A stretch of 64,000 nt of DNA from Nansenia antarctica (lineage: Eukaryota; Chordata; Actinopteri; Argentiniformes; Microstomatidae), in NCBI GenBank assembly GCA_963989245.1, contig OZ022341.1, forward strand, positions 77,128,359-77,192,358, given 5' to 3'. Numbering within the stretch: position 1 is the stretch's first letter; each line of letters starts with the position of its first letter. Positions 10,522 through 21,405 of this stretch are shown here, piece after piece. Under the pieces are notes generated by a model. The model worked only from the letters and a program-made list of their open reading frames with translations. It did not search any database and was not told where the DNA came from. The translations under genes were made by a program, and so were the position numbers.

Positions 10522-11345
10522 TTTTATTTTATTTTATTTTATTTATTTATTTATTTTATTTTATTTATTTATTTAGTATTTTATTGTCTGTCAGCTGGTA
10601 GAAATATAAATACAATAACATTATCTGTGTCTTTTTTACACGTGGGGCAGGGGAACGTGACCTTGCACGCGACGTGACCTTGCGCCCACGTCCGCTCATG
10701 TCCACGTCCTAGTCTGCGCCCATGCCCGTGCACAGCTCTGCGCAGTGTTGGATCTGTAAATAATTAAAATTAGTAGGCAAGGCCAGGTAAGTTTATTTGT
10801 ATAGCACATTTCATACAACAGGGGCAATTCCAAGTGCTTTACATGTATTATTTAAAAATACAGCAAGAGGAGCATAGTAAGAAAATAAAAATTACAATGA
10901 ATAAAAGCAAATATAACAAGTAAATAGATAAAACAGTTAATAAGACAATGTAGCTGGTAGAAATATAAATACAATAAAATGATCTGATGTGTGTTACCTT
11001 GGACAGGGGAACGTGACCTTGCACTTCGGGTCCAATCTCGGTCTGAACCCGGGTCTGAATCTGAATCCGGCAGGGGGGGGCTTGAAGGCTTAGCACTGTG
11101 CACTGTTTGATGTCTAAATAATTAGAATTAGTATAACACTAACTAAAACTATATTCCCGCCCGCACCAGCTGGTAGATATCTGTGTCTTCTAGCAAGGGA
11201 ATGTGACGAGTCACTTGTATCCGACGAGGGGGGGCTTGCAGCCCTCGCTGGTCCTGATGTTGCCGCTTCATTCAGTCTTCGACGCATAGCAGTAGCACTG
11301 TGCACTGTTTGATGTGTAAATAATTAGAGTTAGTATAACACTAGC
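10400..11345 (-). repeat. Four imperfect modules resembling duplicated small exons
   Basis: The sequence ending ..tgtgcactgtttgatgt followed by ctaaataattagaattagta recurs at about 10420, 10740, 11100 and 11305. On the minus strand each module has an AT-rich piece ending in a possible acceptor (catcaaacag) and then a GC-rich stretch of 60-130 bases open for translation (starts MHSAKPSSPPLPDSD and MHSATAMRRRLNEAA); one has a good donor (AAGGTAACA near 10997). They lie 5' of the piggyBac transposase. A TTTA-rich low-complexity run (10440-10575) separates the first two. Confidence 0.6.
10779..10950 (-). mobile_element. LINE 3' tail fragment
   Basis: The block ggcaaggccaggtaagttta ... agtgctttacatg matches 21406-21570, where it joins a recognisable LINE C-terminal coding remnant. 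It is 5'-truncated and lies between two of the exon-like modules. Confidence 0.6.
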
Positions 11346-11668
11346 TAAAACTATGTTATAAAACTAAGTTGTGCAGCAAACTCTTGGCATTCTACTGTTG
11401 ACAAAATACATCCAACATCTAAATAGCAAAAAAGATCGTTTTAGTAATATTGTTACTAACGTCAGAACTGGAGTGAGAGATAGCCATTTGCACATGAAGA
11501 GAGAGTCTCTAAAAGACTCACTTTTTTTTTCTCCAAAACCGCCTCCGGTCTTGCCGACTCCAGAGGGATAAAGTTTATAACGTTGACCCAACGTTACTGT
11601 ATGATAATATTGCACATTAAAGAGTACAGCATTCAGTGAATTGTCTTACCTTGTCCATCATCTTCTAC

Positions 11669-12768
11669 CAGTGGCGGCTGGCCAATAGAGGGCGCTGGGG
11701 CGCCGCCCCCACCTTCACTTCCTAGTTGCGACTTGTAAAGGTTTTTTAAAAATAAACATTGTTTATTCACAAAATGCGGCTGATATTCTGTCGGCGCCTA
11801 TCAGCATTCATTAAAAATCCTCCAATACAATAAACATTTTATCTGTGTGTGTGTAAAATTCACTGTTAAAATACATAGGGGAGGAGTCGGGGCGCCGGCC
11901 GAATGCAAGTCTATGGCACTGCAAATACTTTTGGCTTACACGTGAGCTGTAGCAGCGCTCCAATTGGCTGTCTCCTATTTCTCGGCCGGATGCGCAGATT
12001 ATAGGCTTACCTAGGCTGCAGCCTAGGGCCACTACCACTAGGGGTAGTAAAAATTAAAAAAATCTCTGAATATCCCTGAATATCCGGTTGTTAAGTCTGA
12101 CGTCAAACGTGACGTTTTGCAATTTGCGGCTCCAAACCAGAAATTCTCCGCACCAGAGTACCAGTGTACTACAGCGGTAGAATGACAGTTTAATCGTTTT
12201 TTAGACTCTGATCTATTCATACAACAAGGGACACGGCAGCACTTTCCCGTTGTCCCCATATTGTCAGGGTATTTGAGCCTCGGAAAAGCGCTATATAAAT
12301 ATAATTAATTATTATTATTATTGCGGCATTTCGAAGACAGCGCTTCAGCCAACTTTGGACCCGGAAACGACAACAGGAGAGGAGAGCAATAGAGACAGAA
12401 CTGAGGTGATAACAAACAGTTCAGTATGACAGAGACAACTAATAGAAAGACAACTGTATGATTATAGAGTTTACATGTTCAAGGAAATATTGTATGATAA
12501 TAGAAAGGTACACTTTAATTTAATTAAAGAAGTAACAAAGAACACATTTATTATCACAATTGCATTGTGTTCCATGTCTTTCTCCATTTGAATAAATAAT
12601 GCCTAGTTGAATGGCTAAACAAGACAACTGTCTGGACAGTACTATATACAGTATATTCTCATGCTAAAATCGACTGTAAATCCAGATTTTAAAGTTGATA
12701 TTCTTCCCCGTGGAGCATGCCCCCATAACCTGTGCCCCACCCAAAATGTTTAGCACCAGCCGCCATTG
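11669..12768. mobile_element. Old DNA transposon with cagtggcggctgg ends
   Basis: The inverted ends are cagtggcggctgg and ccagccgccattg. No convincing target duplication is visible. The inside is non-coding, GC-rich near the left end, and is interrupted by the MITE-like insert at 12084-12376. Confidence 0.55.
12084..12376. mobile_element. Second copy of the 0.3-kb MITE-like insert
   Basis: It matches 2976-3279 in reverse over nearly its full length, starting ccggttgttaagtctgacg. The other end reads ggaaacgacaacagg and has lost about 15 bases of the inverted terminus. It includes the L2-like LINE tail (ctcggaaaagcgctatataa). Confidence 0.7.
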
Positions 12769-12812
12769 CTGATACCACTTGGACAAATAACATGTTAATG
12801 AAACTTAGCTGA

Positions 12813-13214
12813 TTGACACGTCTTGCCATACAAATGCGGAATGCGCTACAAATTACAATTAGCCTACTCTGATTGGTATGGTACCAATTTGGACAAAACG
12901 TAGGTGTCTTGTTATAGAGATTGTTAGAAGCTTCGAGGTGACGCGATTGTCCTTTATTTAACTTGTGATGGTGCAGTTAGTGATAGTTTGTTATAATTAA
13001 AAACGGAATAATAGGGTGCAAAGAGGAGAGCGCGCCTCAGACCGCACCTTTTGGGCAATAGACTGTTTTGAAGTAATACTGTCAAATCCTTGAAATGAAT
13101 CAAATAAGCACTACAAGCTCCGGTAACTTTTCAGCCTACTCAACTCTTCAAATAAATGCAAAATGCTAAAAAGTAATTTTTAAAAAGTAAATGTTTAAAT
13201 TGACATATTCGTCT
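12813..13214. repeat. Interspersed duplicate, copy 1 (pairs with 21034-21405)
   Basis: Starting ttgacacgtcttgccatac, about 400 bases match 21034-21405 in the same orientation with few differences plus small deletions in the second copy. No coding potential was recognised; the family is unknown to me. Confidence 0.85.
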
Positions 13215-14049
13215 ATTACTTGTCATTTTATATAGGACACATATAATGGACTGTATACAAATATTGTGCCTTCATCATGGCTAAACTTTAGTACCAATCT
13301 ACTCAGCAACACTTCTGGAATATGGAGCGAGTGAGTTTCAACCATGAGCTGTGTCATACATGTTGATGCCCTGTAGGCCTACACAAATATTTTTCCAAGG
13401 CTAAACTTAGGTTAGGTTATTTACTACCATTTCACTCAACATTTCAAGAATATGGATCAACTGAGTCTCAACCATATGTCTGTACAGTCCTTTATACCCT
13501 CAGCTGCCTCCCTGTGGTTACAGGAGTAACGTTCAAATGGTATTTTCACTAACTCTTAGCAAGACTGCTTTTGAATAATAATAATTTTTAAAAGCATTGT
13601 GACTGCCAATGGCACCTGGGGGGTGTTCCATCAACAGCCATATTTTGATAAGTCTCGCGAGACGACCATAGATTTGTGCTTGATTTGTGCTTGGTGACTG
13701 ATGTGTGACTTACTTTAGACAAATGTACTTGTACTTGTAAGTCGCTTTGGATGAAAGCGTCTGATAAATGTAAAAAAGCGTGCATACTTTTGTTGCAAAA
13801 CACAGCCATAATAGAAAGTCTGATAATTCCAACAGAGGGCGCTGTTTACTTATAGTAATGTGCCTCCCTCAGGCTAAACAGGGAGACATTAACCGTAATC
13901 TCATAAGAAGACGGCAGACACACCAGATAGGACTGGCTCAGATAGGACTGGCTCAGAGTTTTCTCTCAGTGAAAATGTCACAATCAATAACTTTTCCCAT
14001 TCCATCATAACGCTGGAGAGAACAAGTATCTCTTAAATACTGTCTTCAA
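13215..14049 (+). other. Intergenic stretch with a MITE half and a SINE-like tail
   Basis: At 13615-13665 a sequence ggggggtgttccatcaac begins that matches half of the hairpin MITE at 28257-28373. At 13738-13775 the motif gtaagtcgctttggatgaaa is the 3' tail common to fish SINE/LINE families. Nothing coding is evident. Confidence 0.55.
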
Positions 14050-14879
14050 AAGTCTCTCCACTAACTCAGCCAGCATGGTGTTTCTGTTCAGAACAGGCCT
14101 TAGGAGGAGAGTCTCCCTACGCTGGGGCGGCTGTGGACACCCGTCTGGTCATCCTGACACCCGTCTGGTCATCCTGACCCCAGCAGCTATTGATCCAGTC
14201 CATACAGTAGCTGTGTCCATACAGTAGCTGTGTCCACACAGTAGCTGTGTCCATACACTAGCTGTGTACATACACTAGCTGTGTACATACAGTAGCTGTG
14301 TCCATACAGTAGCTGTGTACATAAAGTAGCTGTGTCCATACAGTAGCTGTGTCCATACACTAGTTGTGTCCATACAGTAGCTGTGTCCATACACTAGCTG
14401 TGTCCATACACTAGCTGTGTCCATACAGTAGCTGGTCCATACACTAGCTGTGTCCATACACTAGCTGGTCCATACACTAGCTGTGTCCATACACTAGCTG
14501 TGTCCATACAGTAGCTGTGTCCATACAGTATATGTCCATACAGTAGCTGGTCCATACACTAGCTGTGTACATACACTAGCTGTGTCCATACAGTAGCTGG
14601 TCCATACACTAGCTGTGTCCATACACTAGCTGTGTGCATACAGTAGTTGTGTCCATACAGTAGCTGTGTCCATACACTAGCTGTGTGCATACAGTAGTTG
14701 TGTCCATACAGTAGCTGTGTCCATACAGTAGCTGTGACCATACAGGAGCTGTGTCCAGACAGTAGCTGTGTCCATACAGTAGCTGTGTCACAGGTAAGGG
14801 TCACCGGATCCTTCAATCGATCCAGACAAATCGGGCATCTGAATTGGTCCTCCTCTACAAACATTTTAGCTGCTCCCAT
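14050..14879 (-). pseudogene. TRIM RING exon split by a 17-bp minisatellite, copy 1
   Basis: From the start at 14879 the frame reads MGAAKMFVEEDQFRCPICLD and on to KDPVTLTC, the first half of a RING finger of fish TRIM (finTRIM-like) E3 ubiquitin ligases, which act in the cytosol, often in antiviral defence. In this family the next residues are GHSYC. Here a 17-bp repeat begins at that point and continues for about 590 bases. Beyond it (below 14200) the exon resumes as DWINSCWGQDDQTGV, and later VLNRNTMLAELVE, the region after the RING. One G is missing at the first junction and stops follow, and a 21-bp duplication (gtctggtcatcctgac) adds to the damage. It is a broken gene; copy 2 is at 30796-31431. 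Confidence 0.85.
14201..14790 (-). repeat. 17-bp minisatellite inside the RING exon, copy 1
   Basis: About 35 units of catacagtagctgtgtc (plus strand) with a frequent g-to-c variant (catacactagctgtgtc). Because 17 is not a multiple of 3, three successive units read as the 17-residue repeat GHSYCMDTATVWTQLLY without stops. A few units are 2 or more bases shorter (ctggtccatac), which break the frame. Confidence 0.95.
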
Positions 14880-15372
14880 TTTGCCAACAGTCTATACACA
14901 AAGTTGGAATTATATCAATTTTGAGTTTTGAACAAGTTGTGCCTCAACATTGAATGTGTGGTCGTTCTGGTTGAACTGGTACAACAGTCACTGGCTGCAG
15001 TGCAGTGTTCTTCGTCAATATAGTGTGGAACAGTCACAGACTTGGGACCTAACACACAGTGCCCCTAGCATGGCACAATGCAGCAGTCCCTCAGCCGCTT
15101 CTCCGGGGTTAAAAGAGTAGGCACTATTTTACCCTCTACCTGTTGAATAGAATACTGCAAGTAATACATCTTTTGAATTACTTATATTCAGTACTCAAGT
15201 TGTGAAAGAAAATCAGGGGGGATGGTGGATTTTATCATATGGGGACAATTTTAGCATCCCCACAGCTTCAGTGACTTCAGTGTCAGTGACTTGGTAAAAA
15301 TGTCATTGCATGTGTGCGTGCCCCACCCCCCCCACAGTATTTTACTCAATATGCGCAAAACTAAATGTTGAA
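14791..15372. repeat. Region upstream of the TRIM exon, duplicated at 31342-31900
   Basis: The flank from caggtaagggtcaccggatc through ttgcatgtgtgcgtgc is nearly identical to 31342-31900, and the similarity resumes after inserts at 16125-16210 and 32353-32485. It contains the RING start codon region and its upstream sequence; no other coding region was recognised. Confidence 0.9.
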
Positions 15373-16040
15373 CAGTGTTTCCTCCAGGAATTTTTACAAT
15401 GGTGGCGGGTGGCCGTGACCGCGCATGAAACGCGCACGCGCGCTCAAAACAGCGTTTTTTTTTTTTTTTTTTTTTTTTCTAATCACAGCCAAAACTAGAG
15501 GATGGCCAAAAAAAATAAATAATGAATATACAGAATATAAACTTGTGACTGACAGTCACATACACACACAAAGATCATCAGCTATAATATAATACGAAGT
15601 AGGCCTACATGAGCACAAAAGCGGCTAACGTTACTGATTAACTGTTTACTGTAGTGCAGAGAGATGGTAGTCGTAGGCGGCGTATCAAATGACAAAGCTA
15701 AACGTTTAATGAAGGACATGAACGATTGTCAACAACACACTCAAGCATGCCTGGATATTTGTAAGAACTCTCGCGAGATTTATCAGACTAAACCTGGATT
15801 TTCCCTTTAGCGATGTTGATGGAATACCCCCCGGATGTCACTACGGTGGCCTGTACACAATAACAATAATACCACAGTTCACATTTAGACCAATCAGGAG
15901 CCCTTGTGTCACGTCGTCAACTGAATGTCATTAATCTGATTTTGGATCAGCGGTTAGAGAGAGATGGGCGTGGATTTAGGTGCACTTTTAGTCAACATCC
16001 ATTATAGCGCTGATCTAGGATCAGATATATTTTAATCAGC

Positions 16041-16071
<31 letters not shown>

Positions 16072-16124
16072 GGGAGAAATCTGAATGGTGGCGGAGGAAA
16101 TTCCTGCATGTAGAGGAAACACTG
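15373..16124. mobile_element. hAT-like non-autonomous element (cagtgtttcc ends)
   Basis: Ends cagtgtttcctc and gaggaaacactg. The duplicate region at 32380 reads gttgaaatagcag without the insert, proving the boundaries. The flanks carry a 5-bp direct repeat, ttgaa. It contains two poly-T runs and, at 15772-15832, half of the hairpin MITE seen at 28257-28373. Confidence 0.9.
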
Positions 16125-16986
16125 TTGAAATTGCAGTAATACCACGTTCATTGATAAAATGACATAAGGGATGGAAAGGGTGGATGGCAGTTTTCGTGGG
16201 GGGATGATTTTTACTGTTTTTATTTCAGGGGGGATGCCATCCCCTCAACTTGAGTGCTTGCTTATATTGTCTTGTGTGTGAGTGTGTGTGTGAGTGTGTT
16301 TGTGATTATATTGATTCATTATTATTAAAACTGCACTACACCAGCGCATATGTAAGTTAAAGAGAACACACCTGTGATGATGTCATTTCACTAAAGCGCA
16401 GGCGCTTCTGACGCTTCATCAACAATCATCTGTCTAGACCTCGAGACCTGCACTGGAATATAGTCCAGCAGCAACCACAGGAGCCAATATCGATATTATA
16501 GACTTGTTGAGCTGTTTTTTATTTTGGAATATTTGACGTCTACTTGATACAACATTCTGCAAACAGACATAGCCCTGCCCTGAGTTAGAACAAACTGTAA
16601 AGAAAGTTAATACACTAAAAAGAAAAATTAAACAAAGTTGCTGACTAAATCTGAATTTCCGGGAAGAATTTCCAGTGATCATACTTTCTAGTGAAGAAGT
16701 AGACTTCATCTGTTTCTAGGCAACCAGCCATTATACTGTAGCATAGAAGATAGGTAACCTGGGTCTCTACCTGTTTCTCTGCTGCAGCTGAGACTGTACC
16801 ATGGCCTTTATGAGCATCTACTGTACATAGATAACAGATACATTGATTATTAGTCCGGCAGTATATCTCCAGCAGTTTGTCATGAGGACAGCATATCCCA
16901 GCCTGAAGTTGTTCAGTTGTTCAGTTGTTCAGTGGCACCAATAACCTTGTTTTTTCCCGGGGTTTAGGTCATGGTGAAGTTTAAGG
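16125..16986. other. Intergenic, no gene supported
   Basis: After the end of the TRIM-flank duplication (about 16260) the sequence is AT-rich. A minus frame at 16434-16709 has no recognisable domain. Nothing else stands out. Confidence 0.5.
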
Positions 16987-17414
16987 CAGTGGTGTAGTCT
17001 AGTTTTTTCTAGTGGGTATATTGTGATTTTTCCCTCCCAGCCTCATATCGTTCATTTTGGAACGCCATAAAAATAAATCTGCGCTCCCTGTCTAACGTTA
17101 TATATCTAACATTACATAACATAACATTACAAGGTTATAAGGTTGATCTGTGCATGATAATGCTGCATTTTGACATATTTCATGTCGCATTTCCCCCCGT
17201 TGATGGTGTATGACGCTATAGTCAGTCCCAATGGTCCAAAAGTCAAGTGCTTCGTAACACAGACAGGGTGAATTTTATGAATGAAAGTGTGAAAGTTCTG
17301 TCACAAAACGCTGTCACGTATCCTCGCACATTTTTAAGTGGGTATACGGAAATCCTTGGCCTTTCCTAGTGGGTATACGGTGTAGTCCTGCGTATCACGT
17401 AGACTACACCACTG
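16987..17414. mobile_element. hAT MITE (cagtggtgtagtct ends)
   Basis: A 428-bp element with ends cagtggtgtagtcta and tagactacaccactg, flanked by exact 8-bp duplications gtttaagg (16979-16986 and 17415-17422). A relative lies at 46099-48314, expanded by nested insertions. Confidence 0.94.
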
Positions 17415-18160
17415 GTTTAAGGTGACTCTCACAATAGTTGTGTATCATAGCCCACACCCTGTATTTTTGTATTTTTGTATACTTCACTATATACAACATA
17501 TTTATCATAGCCTGTAAAATTGGACATTGTATATAATCTCAATGTATATATACCACTGCACATATACATCCAGTCACCATTGTATGTCATTGCACATCAC
17601 GCTACCATTTGCACTTAACTGTATAGATTGCTGTAAATACTGCTGTAAATACTGCTACTTATCACTGCAATATAATTGCTATTTTTGCATTTCTGGTTAG
17701 ACGCACAATAATTTTGTTGCATTTTCTTGTAGCCTACTATGTAATGACAATACAGTGAATCTAATCTAATCGAATCTGTTATATATTGAGTACAGTCCAT
17801 TATGTGTCCGCTATACAGTACAGCAAGGTTAATTTTGATATTACGAACCCTTAAAAACACATATTATACATTGAGATGATTATTATGTTTATATTATATA
17901 TAGGTATACCCCAGCAAGCACCGACGGACCTGGACGAATTCGGACCAGCCCGATAACGGCCAGACCACGTAATATCACAACTAGTTAGTATCTGGCCCAG
18001 AATACCACCCTATTTCAACTAAAACATTTTTTTTTAAAAATATATATATTTGTCGGGAGAAAATACCCAAATGTGAACCCCCAGCAACAACCCGTCAACT
18101 CTGTTGTGACAGACATCAAAGTGGTTTTGATAAAACGGGCCGATTGCGTCACAGTGATGA
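17415..18160. other. AT-rich region upstream of the protamine gene
   Basis: No coding sequence recognised. A phrase tgtagcctactatgtaatgacaata resembles a SINE/LINE tail near 17730. The last part leads into the protamine promoter. Confidence 0.5.
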
Positions 18161-18163
18161 GCG

Positions 18164-18195
18164 TGACGTCACGGGGCGAAAACGCCATAAATAGC
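18164..18195 (+). promoter_or_regulatory. Protamine promoter: CRE and TATA-like box
   Basis: A perfect palindromic cAMP response element TGACGTCA lies at 18164-18171. A TATA-like ccataaatagc lies at 18185-18195, about 45 bases before the start codon. CRE sites bound by CREM/CREB-type factors drive haploid germ-cell genes in vertebrates, which fits spermatid expression. Confidence 0.75.
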
Positions 18196-18235
18196 GGAGG
18201 TTCTCCGTTGTTCAGACACTCCCCTTACCACCATC

Positions 18236-18337
18236 ATGCCCCGCAGACCAGCTCGCAGAACCTCCCGCCCCGTCCGTCGCCGCCGGCGCCCCAGGGTTAG
18301 CCGGAGGAGGAGGAGGGGAGGCCGGAGGAGGCGGTAA
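18236..18337 (+). CDS. Protamine (sperm nuclear basic protein)
   Basis: A single uninterrupted frame encodes 33 residues, 20 of them Arg, beginning MPRRPARRTSRPV and ending SRRRRRGGRRRR. The arrangement of Arg clusters separated by Pro-Val, Pro-Arg-Val-Ser and Gly-Gly is that of salmonid and pike protamines, which are 32-34 residues and intronless. Protamines replace histones in spermatid nuclei and condense sperm DNA; Ser and Thr here would be phosphorylation sites before deposition. The start follows ccaccatc, a good initiation context. CRE and TATA-like elements lie upstream and a polyadenylation signal 168 bases after the stop. It has no coding neighbour on its strand until mark3 at 22067. 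The short length would make automated annotation miss it. The identification is strong because the composition and motif order are distinctive. Confidence 0.93.
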   Translation: MPRRPARRTSRPVRRRRRPRVSRRRRRGGRRRR

Positions 18338-18504
18338 GACCGAGCCGGTAGGGGAGGCCGGAGGAGCCGGTGTTACTTTAAATCATTCATCCCTTATGGA
18401 AGGGAGAGTGGACGGAGGGGGCCTTCCTCACCGTCCCTCCCCCCTCCCTAAGGGGAAGGATTTTCTCTCATTTTGCGTGTCTGTCTGTACGCACAGAGCC
18501 ACAC

Positions 18505-18510
18505 AATAAA
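18505..18510 (+). terminator. Protamine polyadenylation signal
   Basis: AATAAA followed by acctgcatcaattgg, the usual hexamer for cleavage about 15-25 bases further on. Confidence 0.8.
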
Positions 18511-18539
18511 ACCTGCATCAATTGGAGATCACCTGCTCT

Positions 18540-19056
18540 TGTCTTCACTGGTAACATAAGCAGTTATGGAACTAAGTAGGAATTAGAAGGGTAAAAGAGA
18601 ACTGATCAAATATGAATAAAACATTAATAGAATGTAATAAAGATAATTTAAAAAAGAATATTATAATACAGTATGACATCACAAAGACACGTGACCGGTC
18701 TCTTGAGCTGAGGGGCATGATTTGTCCAAAACAAACCCAACCAATTATAATGTGTCGTTGCTTTATCCATTTATTTGGTATTTCTAAATGCTTAAACAAG
18801 TTTAACGTATGCGCTTTTATGTTGATGAAATCTTCACTGACAAACATTTGCACCGAGCGGAAGTACTGTAGCAATGACAATAAAGACCATTCATTCAAGA
18901 AGGTGGGCGGAGATCCACTGTTGGAGCTCAGAGAACACGGACCGATGGGACTGGCCTGGGTCACACTTCACTTTGGGCTTTGTGAACGAGACGAGTGAAA
19001 GGTTATGGCTGTGTTCCAATCCTGCTATTAGAATAGGCCTATATTGTGGTTCTACC
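18540..19056. other. Repeat-derived stretch, no gene recognised
   Basis: Two long overlapping frames lie on opposite strands (18572-18964 minus, 18612-18998 plus), neither with a known domain. The motif caatgacaataaagaccatt at 18873-18892 recurs at 55756 and, reversed, in the intron of PB2 near 51513, so it is a dispersed repeat tail. Confidence 0.5.
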
Positions 19057-20996
19057 CAGGGCCGCTTTAAGGGGGGGGCTAGCTGGGGCGGTGGCACAGG
19101 GCCTCGCGCTTTGGAGGGCCTCGCGTGAGGCAGGGTAAAAAAAATTTTTTGTTATTTTTTGTACCCTGGCTGGCGAGGCCCTCCAAAGCGCCAGGCAAGG
19201 GACCATATTATTATTTTTGCCTTTAATACATTTCTAAATGTTCACACATGACAGGGAGATTCTTAGCAACAGAAAAAAGTAATTTCCCCCTATGACACCT
19301 TACGTGAAACGTGAAAAGAATTTTTGGCCGCGCGTTGACACTTGTTGTGCATAGTGACTGCTTAGTGCAACGGACAAAATGCAGAGGGAACGAGACCGAG
19401 GAAGAAAATGTTAATCGGGTGCTGAAAAAAGAAATACAAATAAAAGAAAGGAAGGCTTCAGGGCCTCGCTTAGAGGTTCGTTCGAAACATTTCTAAAAAC
19501 AAGTGAGTCTCCCGTTAGCACCGAAGAAGCTAACGTTACTGCTAGCACTAGCAATGCTAGTAGTAGCACGGCACAGCCCCCCCTGAGAGGCAAAGATGAT
19601 GTCTCTGAGGTGGAGGAGGACAACTGCTACACCGGCAGCAGTGGGGCTGCCCAGCCCCAGGTGATGATGGTCAGGCGTGGCGAAGTAGAGGATACGGAGG
19701 CGGAAGATGGAGCTACTCAGAGCAGCAGCAGGGCTGAGAGTGATGGAACGCAAGACGAGCCTACGGTGTTAGATATGTCATGTATGATGATCCTGGTAAA
19801 TTGGCCGGTACATATGGACTCTACAGTTACAGAAGTGATCATTAGAAGAGGTCTTCTCATCTGACATCCACTCTTATCCAACAAGATTCAATAATGACCT
19901 CCACTTACCTTTCTGTCGAACTTCTAGCCACCAATTTAACATTTGTTATAGAGGTCCGAAAATCTGGAACACCTTGAGCTCGCCACTGAGATCAACACCT
20001 CGATCGGCTTTCAAAAAGCAGTTGAAAAAATATTTAATCTCGTTATAAGCTGTTTATTTTATATTGTAGTGCTTTTCCCGTTGAAAGGTGGGCTAGATGG
20101 AAATCTATGTTTATTTTTTTACTAATCTTACTATCCTTGTATCTATTTTCAGTTATTTTTGTTTGTTTTGTTTTTGTCTTGTGTGTTTGTATGTGCTATC
20201 CTACCTTTCTGCCCGATGGATATGATTTTGTTTGTGGTTTCTTTTCTCCTATTGACGTGCAGTAAGTGTCCCTTGATTTTCATTTGAAACAATGATATGG
20301 ACGTGGAGTGGAACTCTGTACAAGCCTTCTGGGCTTCGTTCCCTCCTTGCACAATTTCTTGTGTGCTAAATAAAAAAACTAAAACTAAACTAAAGGTCCC
20401 CCAAAGATGAAACCTGGATTTAGTTATCCTAAAAATAATGAGAACAGGAACTTTAGTGAAACTTTATTTCTCCGAAAACTACCAAATGGGGAAAAAATAG
20501 AAAGAAAGTGGCTTGTGTACTCTCAAAAACGGGACATGTCTTTTTGCTTTTGCTGTAAGCTTTTCAACATAAAGGATAGGCCTACATGGTGGTGAGTAAC
20601 ATCTCTATTCATGTCAATAATGGCTTGTGCGTATTTAATGTTGGGTATGATGACTGCTTTATCCTAAATCCTAATCCTTTACGAGTATAAAAGGTTTGAA
20701 ATGAAACAAACATGGTTGTAAACTATCTAAATAAGTAGATATGCTATTGTCTATCAGCACAGCATGTGAGCGCATTTCTTGCAATATATCGGTGCGTGCG
20801 TGTCGCGCGGTTATAACAGTAGCCTACATCATTATAAAAGGCCTCGGATACATATGTATTGTGTATCTAAATCTAATTTTAAAAATAATAATAATAAAAA
20901 TAAAAATAAATCCTCCAATACAAAAAAACAAACAAAAAAAAAGGCCTCGCAAATCTGACTTCGCACAGGGCCTCGCATATCTCCCAAGCGGCCCTG
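19057..20996 (+). mobile_element. zf-TTF-type hAT transposon remnant
   Basis: Ends cagggccgctt and aagcggccctg with exact 8-bp duplications gttctacc (19049-19056 and 20997-21004). Plus-strand remnants encode an acidic Ser/Glu-rich N-terminal region (19500-19860) and then, at 20407-20595, KPGFSYPKNNENRNF, KKWLVYSQKRD-like residues and FCFCCKLF, the TTF zinc finger of ZMYM-like hAT transposases. Most of the transposase is missing. A LINE fragment sits inside at 19840-20395. Confidence 0.85.
19840..20395 (+). mobile_element. LINE 3' end inserted in the hAT
   Basis: The frame gives PKIWNTLSSPLRSTPRSAFK then KQLKKYLISL and a stop, the usual C-terminus of L2/Rex-type LINE ORF2. A 3' UTR of about 330 bases ends in aaactaaaactaaactaaa repeats. 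Confidence 0.75.
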
Positions 20997-21033
20997 GTTC
21001 TACCCCTCGCAGGGCACTACACAGTGTATTCAC

Positions 21034-21405
21034 TTGACACGTCTTGCCATACAAATGCGGAATGCGCTACAAATGACAATTAGCCTACTCTGATTGGTAT
21101 GCTACCAATTTGGACAAAACGTAGGTGTCTTGTTATAGAGATTGTTAGGAGCTTCGAGGTGACGCGATTGTCCTTTATTTAACTTGTGATGGTGCAGTTA
21201 GTGATAGTTTGTTATAAATAAAAACGGAATAGGGTGCGCCTCAGACCGCACCTTTTGGGCAATAGACTGTTTTGAAGTAATACTGTCAAATCCTTGAAAT
21301 GAATCAAATAAGCACTACAAGCTCCGGTAACTTTTCAGCCTACTCAACTCTTCAAATAATTAATTAATTTTTAAAAAGTAAATGTTTAAATTGACATATT
21401 CGTCT
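21034..21405. repeat. Interspersed duplicate, copy 2 (pairs with 12813-13214)
   Basis: Same orientation and sequence as copy 1, lacking about 18 bases around aataatagggtgcaaagagg and another about 30 bases near the end. A LINE tail abuts it directly at 21406. Confidence 0.85.

Larger units (their letters stand above)
8105..11620 (-). mobile_element. piggyBac-type transposon (PB1), 5' end altered
   Basis: The left boundary is TTAA plus ctctttcaccgcc. A transposase is encoded leftwards. The right part (about 11350-11612) matches, in reverse, the left end of the piggyBac fragment at 52605-52935, but the last about 50 bases with the terminal repeat seen there (TTAActctgtgactgcc) are missing. A TTAA at 11617-11620 follows directly, so the end is either truncated or variant. 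Confidence 0.78.

Noticed and set aside
14187..14791. Several open frames with WTQLLYGHSYC repeats as separate genes
   Set aside because: They are phases of the same 17-bp minisatellite and belong to the RING exon remnant.
16434..16709. 91-codon minus-strand frame
   Set aside because: No recognisable homology and no supporting signals; likely chance.
18073..18300. 75-codon frame overlapping the protamine start
   Set aside because: It lies in a different frame, covers promoter and coding region and has no known domain; the protamine frame explains the site.
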